Assembly (NCBI RefSeq): GCF_947179515.1
Contig: NC_067490.1
Span: forward strand, 28,557,327-28,621,326
From: Apodemus sylvaticus
Lineage: Eukaryota; Chordata; Mammalia; Rodentia; Muridae
DNA: 64,000 nt
Direction: 5' to 3'
Program-made: the position numbers and the translations under genes
Notes under the pieces: generated by a model
The model's database searches: none
What the model saw: the letters and a program-made list of their open reading frames with translations, nothing else
What the model was told of the DNA's origin: nothing
In this document: positions 36,661 through 47,770 of the stretch, piece by piece
How positions within the stretch are numbered: the first letter of the stretch is position 1
Layout: every line of letters begins with the position of its first letter

Positions 36661-36840
36661 GGGACTGGAAAGAGGCCCATTGGTTAATACTGGCTGCTCT
36701 TCCAAGGGACCTGGGCTCATTCCCAGCACCCACATGGCAGCTCATAGCTGTCTGTAATTCTAGTACCATGGATCCAAATCCTTCACATAGACATGCATGC
36801 AGGCAAAACACCAAAGCATATACATTATTTTTAAAAAATG
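36661..36840 (+). mobile_element. B2/B3-family SINE
   Basis: Plus-strand B2 pattern starts directly after the L1 duplication: 'gggactggaaagaggcccat', 'ggctgctcttccaagggacc', 'ccagcacccacatggcagct' and an A-rich tail. The L1 landed at its 5' edge. Confidence 0.75.
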
Positions 36841-37440
36841 TATCACTCGTGCAGTTTTAGTTGTAAAATCTAAAATAATTTTTTCAACTTGAAAACTAGA
36901 TTTTTAAAAAATCTAAATTGTACTGAGTAATAAAGTTCTTTTACAGAGACAGTAAATGTATTGAATCTTTTTAAAAATGAAAACTATGCTAAAATAATGT
37001 AGGGCATTAGGGTAACCAAATAATTATTACAAAACAATTTAATAAAAGGATATAGCATCATCCTTATTTGTGGGTTTATCAAAAATAAGATTAGAATTAT
37101 TTTTAAGAGTTGGGAATATTCTAAGCCAATTATATCTTGGATAAACTATAAAAATATCTAAGTCTTTTTTAAAACAAAGTGAGTTAGAAATACTTATGTA
37201 CTCAGTTATCAAATTTGAAGATGCATGGAATCTAGATTTTAAATCCATGTGATTTTATCTTCCGAAGACAGCACAAGTTTGGTGTAAGAGACAAATCTAA
37301 AGTTCATTTCCTGAAATTCTATAGTAAAGACCTAGTTAGAAGTACCTAGTAGAGTCCTTTTCTTGGTGACTGAAGGGTATGTTGGCTGTAGTGTCTTATT
37401 TTTGTTGATGGAATCACCTGGATTTGCGTGTGGTGTTAGT

Positions 37441-37480
37441 ATGTATACACACACACACACACATGCACACATACACACAA
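37441..37480 (+). repeat. (CA)n microsatellite
   Basis: CA tract with TG and TA interruptions. Confidence 0.9.
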
Positions 37481-37484
37481 TTTT

Positions 37485-38530
37485 AAAAACTCCTTATTTT
37501 TTATGAATTTTATATCATGAACTACAATCTCAGTCACCCCCTGCACTTGTACCCACCCTCCATGCCTGTGACATATCTGACCCTCCTGCTCTCATGCCCT
37601 TGGGACTAGCTCACCAGCAAGCCTCCATCTCCCATCTTCCCTCCCCCTTCCCTTGCAACCAGGGCCAGCTCTACCCTGCTGCCCAGATGTAGCACAGGGC
37701 CCACTCTCCTGAGTATTGCAGCTGGTGAGGGACAGGGCCAGTTCTTCCACTCTCATGATCAGTGAGGTCAGCTCTTCTGCCTGCCAGCCATGGCAAGGAA
37801 CAAGGGAAGGGAGGAGGGCATCTGTCCCTCATCCGCCTGTTCTCCTATACTCAGACCCTTAGGACCAGCTTTCCTGTAATCCTCATACCCAGCTAGTTCT
37901 ACTGTAGTAACAGATCCCTGCTGCTGCAGGGCCATGGAGCCAGATGTGGCCCTGGTGGCAGCACAGGTGGCTTGAGCAGCTACTCACATCAGGCTGTTCT
38001 CAGTACCCTCAAGTCTTCAGTTCGACCTCTCTTCATTGTGCCCATATCCTTCAGTTTCTCTTAACATTTCTCCACCACTTACTTGCTCCTCTTAGTGGCA
38101 CCCTTAGTGGGGTCTCTGAGTGTCTGAGGTTGTCTCAGAAGTGCTCTCAGGAGTGTTATGCCCTGGCATGTATTGTGGTGCCCCACAGGGGTCATCTTGG
38201 GTATGTTCTACCCCACCAGGCCTGCAAGGCTCCAGACTATGGTGCTCATCTCAAACTAGCTCCCTGTCCAGACCCCATGGCACAGTTCTGGTGGTTGTCT
38301 CGGGCTCAGTCCTCACACAGGCCTGCCTGAGTGGCCCCTGGCTGCCTGTCTTGGACTCACTCCTGGGCAGGGCCTGTGGTCTCAGGCTGAGTTCTTCTAG
38401 TCTGGCTTGCTCCTAGTCCTGAGCTCCTGTCCTGGCCTGCCTGGGGCTGAACTGGTGGTTGTGTCAGACTAGTTCCCTGTCAGGGCCTCCTGGCTCTGGG
38501 CTGGTGGTCATTTCATGCGCATGTTTTTAA
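37485..38530 (-). mobile_element. Probable GC-rich L1 (Lx-like) 3'UTR, antisense
   Basis: Local GC-rich block of about 1 kb in AT-rich surroundings, with an A-tail-like left edge on the minus strand ('aaaactccttattttttatg') and 'gcagggccatggagccagat' and 'ctggtggcagcacaggtgg' type text that recurs in some rodent L1 3'UTRs. The open frame of 128 codons inside shows no known domain and is treated as noise. Confidence 0.45.
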
Positions 38531-40242
38531 AGTAAGCTTATAAAATAGTGTTTCCCTATGGCTCTTGCAAACATCCTTAGTGTTAATTTTTTTTTATTTC
38601 TCCCTTCATAGAGTCTATATTTTGTTTAGTACTTGTTTCATATGGACATAAATAGAATTTTCAAAACAGAGCTTAGATTTAGGAGAACTAATGGAAATGT
38701 CTTAGGAAGCTACAAGCTTTAGTTGATTTTGATAGTTAGCAGTAGTTTAGTCATCAGTCTGTAGAAGTGCAGATCATAAGTAAAGTGAAGCTGTTTTGTG
38801 TAATGGGCTGATTAACACTGATTTAAGTATTTGTTCAGAAAAATGTTTTAATATGCTCTAAGGGACAGACACCATAAGGTCATACCATGCCACAGGTCTC
38901 ACGTGGGAGGCTTATTGAGGAGTGGGGGTATAGAGGCTGCCTCTGGGTGCGGGTGGAGGGACAGAGTGTGGAGGAGGGACTGGTCCTTTTAAGGGGATGT
39001 AGTGTATGTGCGGGGGAGGATTTGCCACACCTGGCAACAGTGGGAATGTGTCTCATCTTGGCAGTTAGTAGTGACATCTGCTGTCCCTGGATCCCTGGGG
39101 GCAGGTGGTGGAAATGCCTGGTTACCAACATTTATGACCACATAGTTTTAGTTTTTGTGTAATCTAGCGGGAATGCCTCAGGCTTGAAGAATTCTTTGAA
39201 GTAGAACTTTTTGCTACTGTTAATACAGAGGCAATCCAGTAAGAGGAGGTTTTACTCCATGGGGAAAGCCTTTCTGAGAACAGCTTGACATTAAAACAAA
39301 CAAACAAAAAACCTTCTTATTGTAAACTGAATTAGGCATCAATTTTTGTTTCAGGGTATTGAATTATAGTAACCTTTAATCATCAAGTACAGTTTTACCC
39401 CATAGCTCTCATGTAACCTAGTCAAACTCTTTGCAACTTAGTTGTAAGCTCTTAATTTTGTTTTACCTCTTTATTTGTGTACAAAATCTTAATTTATTAT
39501 AGGAAAAGGATGCATCCTTATCTAAAATATTTATTTTTCCTCATTTTACCTAAAATGCAAACTTATACTTGTTATTGTTTACTCATTTCTCTTAATAAGC
39601 ATTAAATCCAATCACATACTTGACATACAGCAATGTAATATTTGTACAATTATTGTTAAGACCCTGATTGTTTTTGATTTAATTCTTACATAGACCTCAT
39701 TGCTCCATGGACTTTTAAAGCATTCCTGTACCTGTTTTCTTTTCATTAAAGTATGAGAGTTAGAGAATGTTACGTTTCAACAGAGACCTTGAGCAATAAA
39801 TTATCTTCTGAGCAGGAAGGGCAGAAAACTCTGCATCTGCAGTTTTGAACACAAAAGGATATTTTTTCGAAACTGAAAGAGAGAGCAAATGGTTACATTT
39901 TTATGAAGGACCAAGAGATAAAACAAAAACAAAAACAAAAATAACAATTGAAAACATGTGGAAAAGGCTAACAGCAGAGACGTTGGCAAATTAGACCCAT
40001 AATGTTTGCATATTTATAAAAAGAGGAGCTTATTTGCAAACCAAAATCAATAAAAATTTTAATATTTTATTATGCTATAGCTATTAGAAACTTGATTTAT
40101 AACATAGCATTACATGTACCACAAGAAAGAACATTTTTTTGTTAGAAACTGAAAAGGGTTTTCTCATGCCCGGGACTAGAGTTTTTCTTTTGTAGTCTGT
40201 GGCTCTTGTGGGTAGTATTGTCAATTGTTTCATAACTCATTT

Positions 40243-40330
40243 ACACACACACACACAGACACACAGACACGCACACACACACAGACAAACACGTATACAA
40301 ACACCCACTCACACAGAGACACACACATAA
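40243..40330 (+). repeat. Degenerate (CA)n tract
   Basis: ACAC units with GAC, CAAACACG and CCACTC interruptions. Confidence 0.85.
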
Positions 40331-40851
40331 AAAAGAATGATTCTTTCCAGCTTTTCCAAGCATCCTTACTGCTACTGACATTCTTAACTTATAAAGTTTA
40401 GTCACCAGGACGTGAGTTCAGATGTTGGGGTAAAAGGGATCTAACACAGCCCAGGATAATTTGGTTCTGATTTGCAACATTTCAACTCTCCATAGCATCA
40501 AAATGCAACCATTTGGTCTTGTAGAATCGTTGACAGGAGTGCAGTGTTTCCTCGTTTCTGTTTTCCTTTCCCTTTACTCTTTTCCCTCCCTTTCTTTCCC
40601 ACCTTCTGGGAGCTTCAACACATACAAACTTTATGGAGAAAAGGAACAAATGCATCATTCCACAATTTAGTGTGTCCCTCTGGTCACGTTGTGAGCTTTG
40701 TCTCTGAGATTCATGTGGGTGCCTCCCTTCCTGTTGTTTCCTGCATTTTCTCCTCATTACCTTTTCTTTCTGTGTCTCGAGTTTGCATATTGCTGAGGCT
40801 CCATCTAAGTTAGAGTTTCACTCAGAATGTTAGCAGTGTGTGTGTATTATT

Positions 40852-40855
<4 letters not shown>

Positions 40856-40910
<55 letters not shown>
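40856..40910 (+). repeat. (TA)n microsatellite
   Basis: About 54 bases of uninterrupted alternating TA, 430 bp upstream of Septin10 exon 2. Confidence 0.95.
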
Positions 40911-40912
<2 letters not shown>

Positions 40913-41342
40913 TTTCCTGTAAATGAAGTCCAGATATACCCTTATAGTTCAGAATGTAAACGTTCCACTCTCTAAAACTCTGTTCCTTCAGGATTTTCTT
41001 AGTTATTCAAAATTTATATGGAAGCATACTTAATGACAGTGAACTCATTTTTGTCAGTGAATATGTGTAGTTTACTTGGATGTTTTCTTGGTTTTGGAGA
41101 TAATTTGTTTTAATGTTAAAATTTATGGCTTTTTGGTCATATAAAGGAATAAGAAGTGAGTGCTTTGGAACAATATTTGCAAATTTACTTAATCACTTTT
41201 ACCTTTAGTCAGAAATAGAAGTCATGAACTCTTCAGCTATTCTGATAATTATATTTATCATTTCAAGTATGCTTATATCCTACAGTGATTAAATATCAAA
41301 TATAAAAATATAATTAAAGTTATTTGTTTTGATTTCCTTCAG

Positions 41343-41460
41343 AAAAAAGAAAATACCCGTTCCTTGACTATGTGTGGCCATGTTGGTTTTGAAAGTTTAC
41401 CTGATCAGCTGGTCGATAGATCCATTGAGCAAGGCTTCTGTTTTAATATTCTCTGTGTGG
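41343..41460 (+). CDS. Septin10: Septin10 coding exon 2
   Basis: Acceptor TTCCTTCAG at 41334-41342 and donor GTGAGT at 41461. The 118 bases encode residues 11-49 and the first base of Gly50: KKENTRSLTMCGHVGFESLP (residues 11-30), then DQLVDRSIEQGFCFNILCV. GHVGFESLPDQLV and FNILCVGETGIGKS are hallmarks of septins; this is the start of the GTPase domain and the first strand that leads into the P-loop. It joins in phase 0 to exon 1 and in phase 1 to exon 3. Confidence 0.95.
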
Positions 41461-41781
41461 GTGAGTGCCAGCAACTCTTTCTCTCAGGTTTTCAACATTT
41501 GTGTTCCTGTGCTCACTTCATTGTTTGTATAAGCAGATTAACAACTCTGTGGCTTTTGAGTTGTTTAAATTCTCATTTAACAACTTCAAACTTTTTTTTT
41601 TACTTTTAGAGAGCAGAGTAACTTGGCATGTATAATCAGTGTTTCTCTAGTGATTTAAGACCAGCATTAGCTTAAATTATTTTATTGGCCATGTAGCCTT
41701 TGAAATAGACTCTTTGAAGCCATTCTAGAGTTTGCATATGTGATTTTCTGCACGTGTAAAGATGTGCTTTGTTTCTTCTAG
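41461..41781 (+). other. Septin10: Septin10 intron 2, 321 bp
   Basis: GTGAGT donor and GTTTCTTCTAG acceptor. No element recognised. Confidence 0.9.
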
Positions 41782-41977
41782 GGGAGACTGGAATTGGAAA
41801 ATCAACACTGATTAACACATTGTTTAATACTAATTTTGAAGAACTTGAATCCTCACATTTTTGTCCATGTGTTAGACTTAGAGCCCAGACATATGAACTC
41901 CAGGAAAGCAATGTTCGCTTGAAACTGACCATTGTAAATACAGTGGGCTTCGGTGACCAAATAAATAAAGAAGACAG
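41782..41977 (+). CDS. Septin10: Septin10 coding exon 3 (P-loop and switch regions)
   Basis: Acceptor TTCTTCTAG and donor GTATGT. Encodes Gly50 through the first two bases of Ser115. The G1 P-loop GETGIGKST is residues 50-58. The switch I part reads ESSHFCPCVRLRAQTYEL, with Cys79 where hydrolysing septins such as SEPT2 have the catalytic Thr. The G3 part is NTVGFGDQI (102-110) with Asn in place of the usual Asp. Both features agree with the known SEPT6-group loss of GTP hydrolysis. The role is GTP binding for filament interface formation. Confidence 0.96.
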
Positions 41978-42518
41978 GTATGTGTGCTTTGTTTGTTTGT
42001 ATTCTTCCTTGTAAAACAGTTTAATTTTAGGGCCAAGACTTCACCTTTTTCCTTTTGAGCTATAATTTTATTTTCTGTTGATACAATATGTGACTTTACT
42101 TCCCCGACATAATTTTTTGTTTTTGTTTAGCAAATTTGTTGTTATTGACAAATTGTAATTTTTTGTTTTTATTTAGAATAAGTAAATCACAGCATTAAAA
42201 CACATTATTTAATTAAAGTTGTAACTTTTCTGCTCTTTAGGGTATTTTTAATGAATATTCTCACTAATATTTAGACTTATCTTATTGAGAAAGAATGTTT
42301 AAGATATATAAGGGCAACATATGTAATGGTTATATACATTGTTTATGAATTAATTTCTTTCTTCTATCAAATTCTCACCAAAATAGACAAATTATTAAAC
42401 ATTATCGGAAATGTATTTAGACTTTGATAATGAGTGCAGTGTACTTGATCATATTCACCCTTCTCTCCCCGACCTCCAACAAGCCCTTTCACATTCATAC
42501 ACATGTGTGTATGAGAAA

Positions 42519-42519
<1 letters not shown>

Positions 42520-42561
<42 letters not shown>
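42520..42561 (+). repeat. (CA)n microsatellite
   Basis: Uninterrupted CA tract of about 42 bases, preceded by ACATGTGTGT. Confidence 0.95.
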
Positions 42562-42563
<2 letters not shown>

Positions 42564-42739
42564 GCTGTGGTCTATGTGGACAGCTGTGGCTGTTGAGAGT
42601 TCATAGGTCACAGGTACTGTTTCGGGAGTTTTGTCTGTCCACTTTGTGTTCCTGGCCAGTTTTTGCATGCATGCACCTGCCCAGGGGCTGTCTCGGATCT
42701 GCGAATAGGAAACATTTATACACAAACACCAGTTATTCT

Positions 42740-42970
42740 TAAAATGCCTTGGCTAACTCAGTGACTGGGCACTCCTAAATCTTCCCTGCTACCCCAGGCC
42801 CCGTCGGGGAAGTGGTCAGTGGCCACTTACCCAGAAACTCTCATCGCTGCTTGGCTTTATCTCTTCCTGGCTTCTGTGTCCCTTCTCTCTCTCAGTCCCA
42901 GAATCTCTTGGCATAGAATCTCTCACCACCCTACCTGTGCAACTCTCACTGTCCCGGCCCTTGGATCAGC
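42740..42970 (+). repeat. Rodent repeat related to 21885-22120
   Basis: 'aaaatgccttggctaactca' and 'gactgggcactcct' match the left arm of the earlier copy; 'ggggaagtggtcagtggcca' is the inverted match of its middle. Family unnamed. Confidence 0.4.
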
Positions 42971-43813
42971 CATTGGCTACTGGCAACTTTACTGATATAT
43001 CATAAACCAATTGAGGGCAAGGACCTTCAGTGCCAGTAAACACAGATTGCAGATCAAAGCATCAGAACCACCCTCCTACCAGGTGCAACCTCCCTGTTGG
43101 TCAGAAGATGCTGTTTCACAGCAGTGTTCTGGTCCTCTGACCCAGGCCTTTCCACACCCCCCTTTGTGGTGTTTCTGGACCTTGAATTATGTTCTATATG
43201 TCTCTTTCGGGTTCTTGGCTAGGTTTACATCCAGTCAGACAGTCTTCTTAGCTTTAGAGCCAGACAGAAGCCACATGGCAGGTGTTATTGGTGAATCCCC
43301 TCACCCCCTCTTTCCACCACACCTTTCCTCTAATTCAGGCCCAGCAGGAAGCAGCACTCATAGGTTTCCTTGGAGAGTTCCCGTACTTCCCCACCCTACC
43401 TCAGCAGCCAGTACATGGTTCTGTAAATGAATCCTATTGTCTCTGACCTCTGCCCCATGATCCCCAGAACCTTACCCCTTCCTTCCCCAGCCTGGGGCTT
43501 AAAAATACTAATTCAGTACCACTGAATTAGTACCACTTTAGCCTAAAAAAAGCAGTATCAAATCTCCTAAAGTCTAAGTTGTAGGTTCTTTGTATATGAT
43601 CTGAAATTAACCAAGCATGGATGACAGTAAAACCAAACTAAATCCTAGCCAACATGTCTGGGCTAGAAACACATCTCATAAACATGACCAGTAAACTGCA
43701 GATGCCCAGGTCCCATTGCAAAGTTACAAGCCATACAAAAAAACCCAACATAATACATACCTCTGTAGGTTCAGTAGCCCAGTAGAAATGGTCTCCAGGG
43801 AAAACTGTCTAGA

Positions 43814-44038
43814 CCAATGTTTCTCAGCCTATGGGTAGCACTCCCTTTGGAAGTCCAATGACCCTCTCACAGGGGTCACCTAAGACCATTGGGAAAAACA
43901 TATTTACATTACATACAATTCATAACAGCAAAATTACAATTATGAAGTAGCAACAAAAATGATTTTAGGTTTGGATGCCACCACAATATGTGGAGCTATA
44001 TTAAAAGGTTGTAGCATTAGGAAGATTGAGACCCACTA
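43814..44038 (-). mobile_element. URR1-type hAT relic, reverse orientation
   Basis: Begins 'caatgtttctcagcctatgg' and ends 'gaagattgagacccactag', diverged forms of the URR1 ends seen at 826-1058. The interior has 'caggggtcacctaagacca' and 'cataacagcaaaattacaat'. More mutated than the copy at 826. Confidence 0.8.
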
Positions 44039-44374
44039 GTTTACATGAATCTGTATCAAAATTTTTAATAATGGGATTCTAGTTTGTTTTATCTTATGCC
44101 ATTTCTTGTCCATTTTTCTTCAGGAGTGTTAGAGAGGTTAATTGTAGATTCTGGACTTGTAGATTTTGGACTTCAGAGAAAGGGAGGGATATTTTGGTGT
44201 AACTTTCCATTCTTTTTCCTTTTGGAATATATGTAGTTTCATTGTTACAAGCTGTTTTCCAGAGTCATTTTGTATGAACTGCGTCTCCCAGAAGTAAAGG
44301 GGCAGCACAGAGACCTGGGGTGCCTCACTTTAAATGCTCTTAATGGCTACACCAACTTAGAACTAAATGTTTTT

Positions 44375-44548
44375 AAAGATTTATTTATTCATTTAATGTA
44401 TATGAGTACACTGTAGCTGTCTTCAGACACACCAGAAGAGGGCACTAGATCCTGTTACAGATGGTTGTGAGCCACCATGTGGTTGCTGGGAATTGAACTC
44501 AGGACCTCTGGAAGAGCTCTTAACCGCTGAGCCATTTCTCCAGCCCTA
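44375..44548 (-). mobile_element. B2 SINE
   Basis: Clean reverse-complement B2: 'aaagatttatttattcattt', 'gtacactgtagctgtcttca', 'gttgtgagccaccatgtggt' and 'gagccatttctccagccc' at the head. Confidence 0.93.
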
Positions 44549-45016
44549 GAACTAATTTGTATGTCAGTAAAAGTATCTTAAAAGAAGCTTAAGTTTAGGG
44601 CCAAGACACTTAGCTGAATAAATGTCATTGTATTCTAGACTAAGACTATATATGTGTAACTTTCTATTATAGTTAGTTTAAAAATAAAATTTAACTTGCT
44701 TTTCCACATTTTCTTTGTTATTTCCTCTGTTATTAGAGTAATAAATAGATGTTTTATGTGAAATACCAGCTAGCAAAGAACAGTTGGAGTCTACCTCTCA
44801 GTCATTCCTTCAAGTCTAGTCCCATTTTTTTTCCATAAATGAGCCATTTCTCTGAATTAGGTATTTTACCATGCTGTCTAAAGTTCTTTTTAACTATGCG
44901 TTAATAATGCATATTTTTAGAAATTGTTATGACTATGAGTGTTTTGCTTGTATGTATGTATCCTTAGTACATATATGTGTAGTGCCTGTAGAGTTCAGAT
45001 GAGGCACTGTCTCATA

Positions 45017-45023
<7 letters not shown>

Positions 45024-45100
<77 letters not shown>

Positions 45101-45126
45101 GACACACACACACACACACACACACA
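45024..45126 (+). repeat. Tripartite (TC)n(TA)n(CA)n microsatellite
   Basis: About 39 bases of TC, 26 of TA and 38 of CA with one CAGA change, in direct succession. Confidence 0.95.
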
Positions 45127-45570
45127 CCACACAGCATATATACCTAGTCAGACTCATAGAGGCCAGTTGGATCTGCAGAACTTGGTCTGTGCACCTTTTT
45201 GCTCTCCAGTGTGGTGTTCCACAGATTCTGATTTTCTTGCATTTTACTCTTCGCCAAAGATCCACTGGGTTTTGTTGTCTCTTTTCCTACCCCACCACTT
45301 ATCTATCTCAGCTGTCTTTTTCCCATAGTGTCTATGCTTCTGTCTCTCACTTCTCTGTGTTTTTCTGTTGTCTAATTTACTGCTAAACTTAATATCTTAA
45401 TATTCGTTACGAGTTTTCAAATTTTCAAATTTGTATTGTTGCTATTCACATGTGTTTTTGTAAGGTCACTTTTTTATTAGTTTTCTTTTTTCAACAATCT
45501 AGTTTGCATTTTGTTCCTATTGTAGTTTTGGTAAAAGTTTTTTGATGATTTTCATTTATGGTTATTCCTC

Positions 45571-45684
45571 TTTATCTATCTATCCATCCATCCATCCATC
45601 CATCCATCCATCTATCTATCTATCTATCCATCTATCTATCTATGTATCCAACCATCCATCCATCTATCTACTTATCTGTTTATC
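45571..45684 (+). repeat. (ATCT/ATCC)n microsatellite
   Basis: Mixed TATC and CATC tetranucleotides over about 114 bp. Confidence 0.92.
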
Positions 45685-46415
45685 TCGAGGCTTTTGGGTG
45701 TAATTAACAGGGATGCTTTGAGCTGTAGTGTAAAGTTGCTTCTGTTGGACAGACTTGGATTTGCTTGCAGCAGCTTTCTCTGATACTGGTTCTCGAGGAA
45801 TCACCGAACCCATTCATGCTTTGAGATTCCCAGAATCAAAGAGATGTCTTGCCTTATATGCAAGCCTGGTATTTTGGCTACAAGCTCCTAACAACATGCC
45901 ATTTTCTCCTTTCCTTTTAGTCACAAAGCAACAAACACCTGTATGGGTCTTTGAGAAGAAGGGAATAGTTGTAGGTTTATTCCTGGTTCATTATTACCCT
46001 GACAAGCTTTTAGGATCATATGATCACTGCCTTCTCATTGAAATGGTGTTTTCTAGTTACTGGAGTTAGAGACAGGATAAATTGCTATGGAAGAATTCCT
46101 GTTTATTTAATTAACAGTATCTAAAGTTTTATTTTTGAAAAACCTTAAGACAAGATAGTCATCTACATGAACATTCATGGTTATTTAGGTCATGTTACTA
46201 CTGACCTATTTTAAATCATTTATAAATGCTGTTTTGAAATTTTTATGTCAAATATGTACTTAAAGACTTACTATTTAATTTTTTGGAAGGGACTATTATA
46301 TTACCAGGTCATATTTACACCAGCATTCTAAGAAACCTTTCTTTGTGTTGATAGTAATCATTCTGATGAACTCAGTCCTTTTAATGTCCAAGGTATTTTG
46401 TTAATTCTTACAGAA

Positions 46416-46735
46416 ATCAGAATTATGAAGATGCTGGCTTTCCCCTCAAACTGTTTACTGCCAGTAATGGGAGAATACACTATTCTGTGTTTTAAAAGAG
46501 GTGCCAGTCTCCAAGAACTAGAATTATCAGACAGTTATAAAAGACTTCAATGCTCTCTATGTTTATAAAGTTAACTTTCACTGCTATCCTGTAGGGTTAT
46601 AAAGATGTCCATGGAGTGACCAGAGCCTGGACAGCAAGGTGGATTAGGAAGGGAACTGTTTTTGAACTATTAAAATATATTCATGATTAATATATGTGTA
46701 CATGGGATCTTTTATTCTGTAAATCCTCATGTTTG
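46416..46735 (+). pseudogene. Decayed duplicate of Septin10 exon 4 with splice donor and intron start
   Basis: The 27 bases at 46622-46648 match 47941-47967 (end of exon 4 plus the first ten bases of intron 4) at 26 positions. Weaker similarity extends on both sides: 'tctccaagaactagaattat' beside 'tctccaggaagaactgaaga' in the exon, and 'gaactattaaaatatattca' (46664 on) beside 'gaaatattaaagtatcttta' (48001 on) in the intron. An acceptor-like TTCTTACAG ends at 46415 and the donor is at 46639. If spliced, the frame from exon 3 meets a TAA in the first third. It is therefore not a functional septin exon. Confidence 0.65.
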
Positions 46736-46795
46736 ACTTGCTGTTTAGGGGCCTGGCTTATTTAATGAAGTTACTTGAGAGTAGAAAGGTAGCAG

Positions 46796-47065
46796 GGATA
46801 GGGAGATAGCCCACTCAGTAAAGTGCTTAAGTGTGATGCCCAGAGTCTTCTCTCCAGAGCCATCCAAAAAGGGGAGGGGCACAGTGGCACATGCTTGCTT
46901 GTAATCCCAGTGCTGGGAAGTTGGAGACAGGATCCTGGGGCTTGCTGGCCAGCCAGCCTAGCAGAGTCTGCAAGACCCAGGCCAATGTAGCAATAAACAA
47001 GGCAACTATCTCCCGAGGTTCCATATGTAGGGGCACACTTGTGTGCCTACACACATGAACACATA
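46796..47065 (+). mobile_element. B3 SINE
   Basis: Plus-strand B3: 'gggagatagcccactcagta' head, 'gtaatcccagtgctgggaag', 'ttgctggccagccagcctag', 'gacccaggccaatg' and a CA-rich end. A 190-codon frame on the opposite strand overlaps this SINE and is not a gene. Confidence 0.85.
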
Positions 47066-47770
47066 CGTTGCATAAGCAATGGTTTAACATATCACAATGA
47101 AGTAGACCATTGACAGACTCATCCTGAGCCGAGATCAAGTACACTGATTTGTCTTGTGTTTCCAAGGACAAATAGGCTGGGACGGCCAGAGGGAATAAGA
47201 GGGTTATCTGGGCAAGAAATGCAGCACAAGATATAATTGGCCTGTTTATACTTAACTGAAAATACAACATGCCAGCATTATTAGTTGGATATTTCCAGCT
47301 GATACTAACCTTTCCTCTTTTGTGGGTTAAGCTTTTCATGCATATAGATGTACTGAAAACAAAAATCAGGCACTTTGACTTAATTATTTTAGTTGGCACC
47401 TTTTCCTCTTCTCAACCAATTAAACAATATGCCATGTTATCACTCTAATTGTATGTTAAGTTTCTAATTGGCTTTGGGCAGTTGTAAAAAGCCTTAAAAG
47501 AACTGAACCCAGAACATTAATGTACGTAGAAATGAATCTTTGGGAACTTAATATCATTTCTGACTAGGTTATCCTGATGTTTTGGCAGAATTACTGTCAT
47601 ACATGTATATTATGTGTTGTTATGTGTTAGCATTGTAATTACCTGTTTGCTCGGTATAGATATTAACTGATATTCCTGGAAGATATAGATGTCAGACTTG
47701 AGAATTGTACGAGTTCTTTACTAAGATAGCATGGATATGTTGTATTAAATATTTAAATATTTTTTTTCAG

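Larger units (their letters stand above)
15391..41342 (+). other. Septin10: Septin10 intron 1, about 26 kb
   Basis: Bounded by GTGAGC and TTCCTTCAG. It is filled with old L1 3' ends, mostly antisense to the gene, with rodent dispersed repeats, SINEs and microsatellites listed separately. Remaining stretches without a named element, where I see no gene, include 15561-16461, 16664-18851, 25966-28430, 28936-30160, 31016-31906, 33736-34206, 36841-37440 and 38531-41342. Confidence 0.85.
41978..47770 (+). other. Septin10: Septin10 intron 3, 5.8 kb
   Basis: GTATGT donor and TTTTTTTCAG acceptor. It contains CA and TC/TA/CA microsatellites, a URR1 relic, B2 and B3 SINEs and a decayed duplicate of exon 4 (46416-46735). 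Between 42850 and 43810 I recognise nothing with confidence. Confidence 0.9.

Noticed and set aside
37944..38330. 128-codon open frame in a GC-rich block of intron 1
   Set aside because: Probably within an antisense L1 3'UTR; composition low in structure and no recognised motif.
46827..47399. 190-codon open frame on the minus strand
   Set aside because: It overlaps a B3 SINE in antisense and intronic unique sequence; no domain and no splice context.
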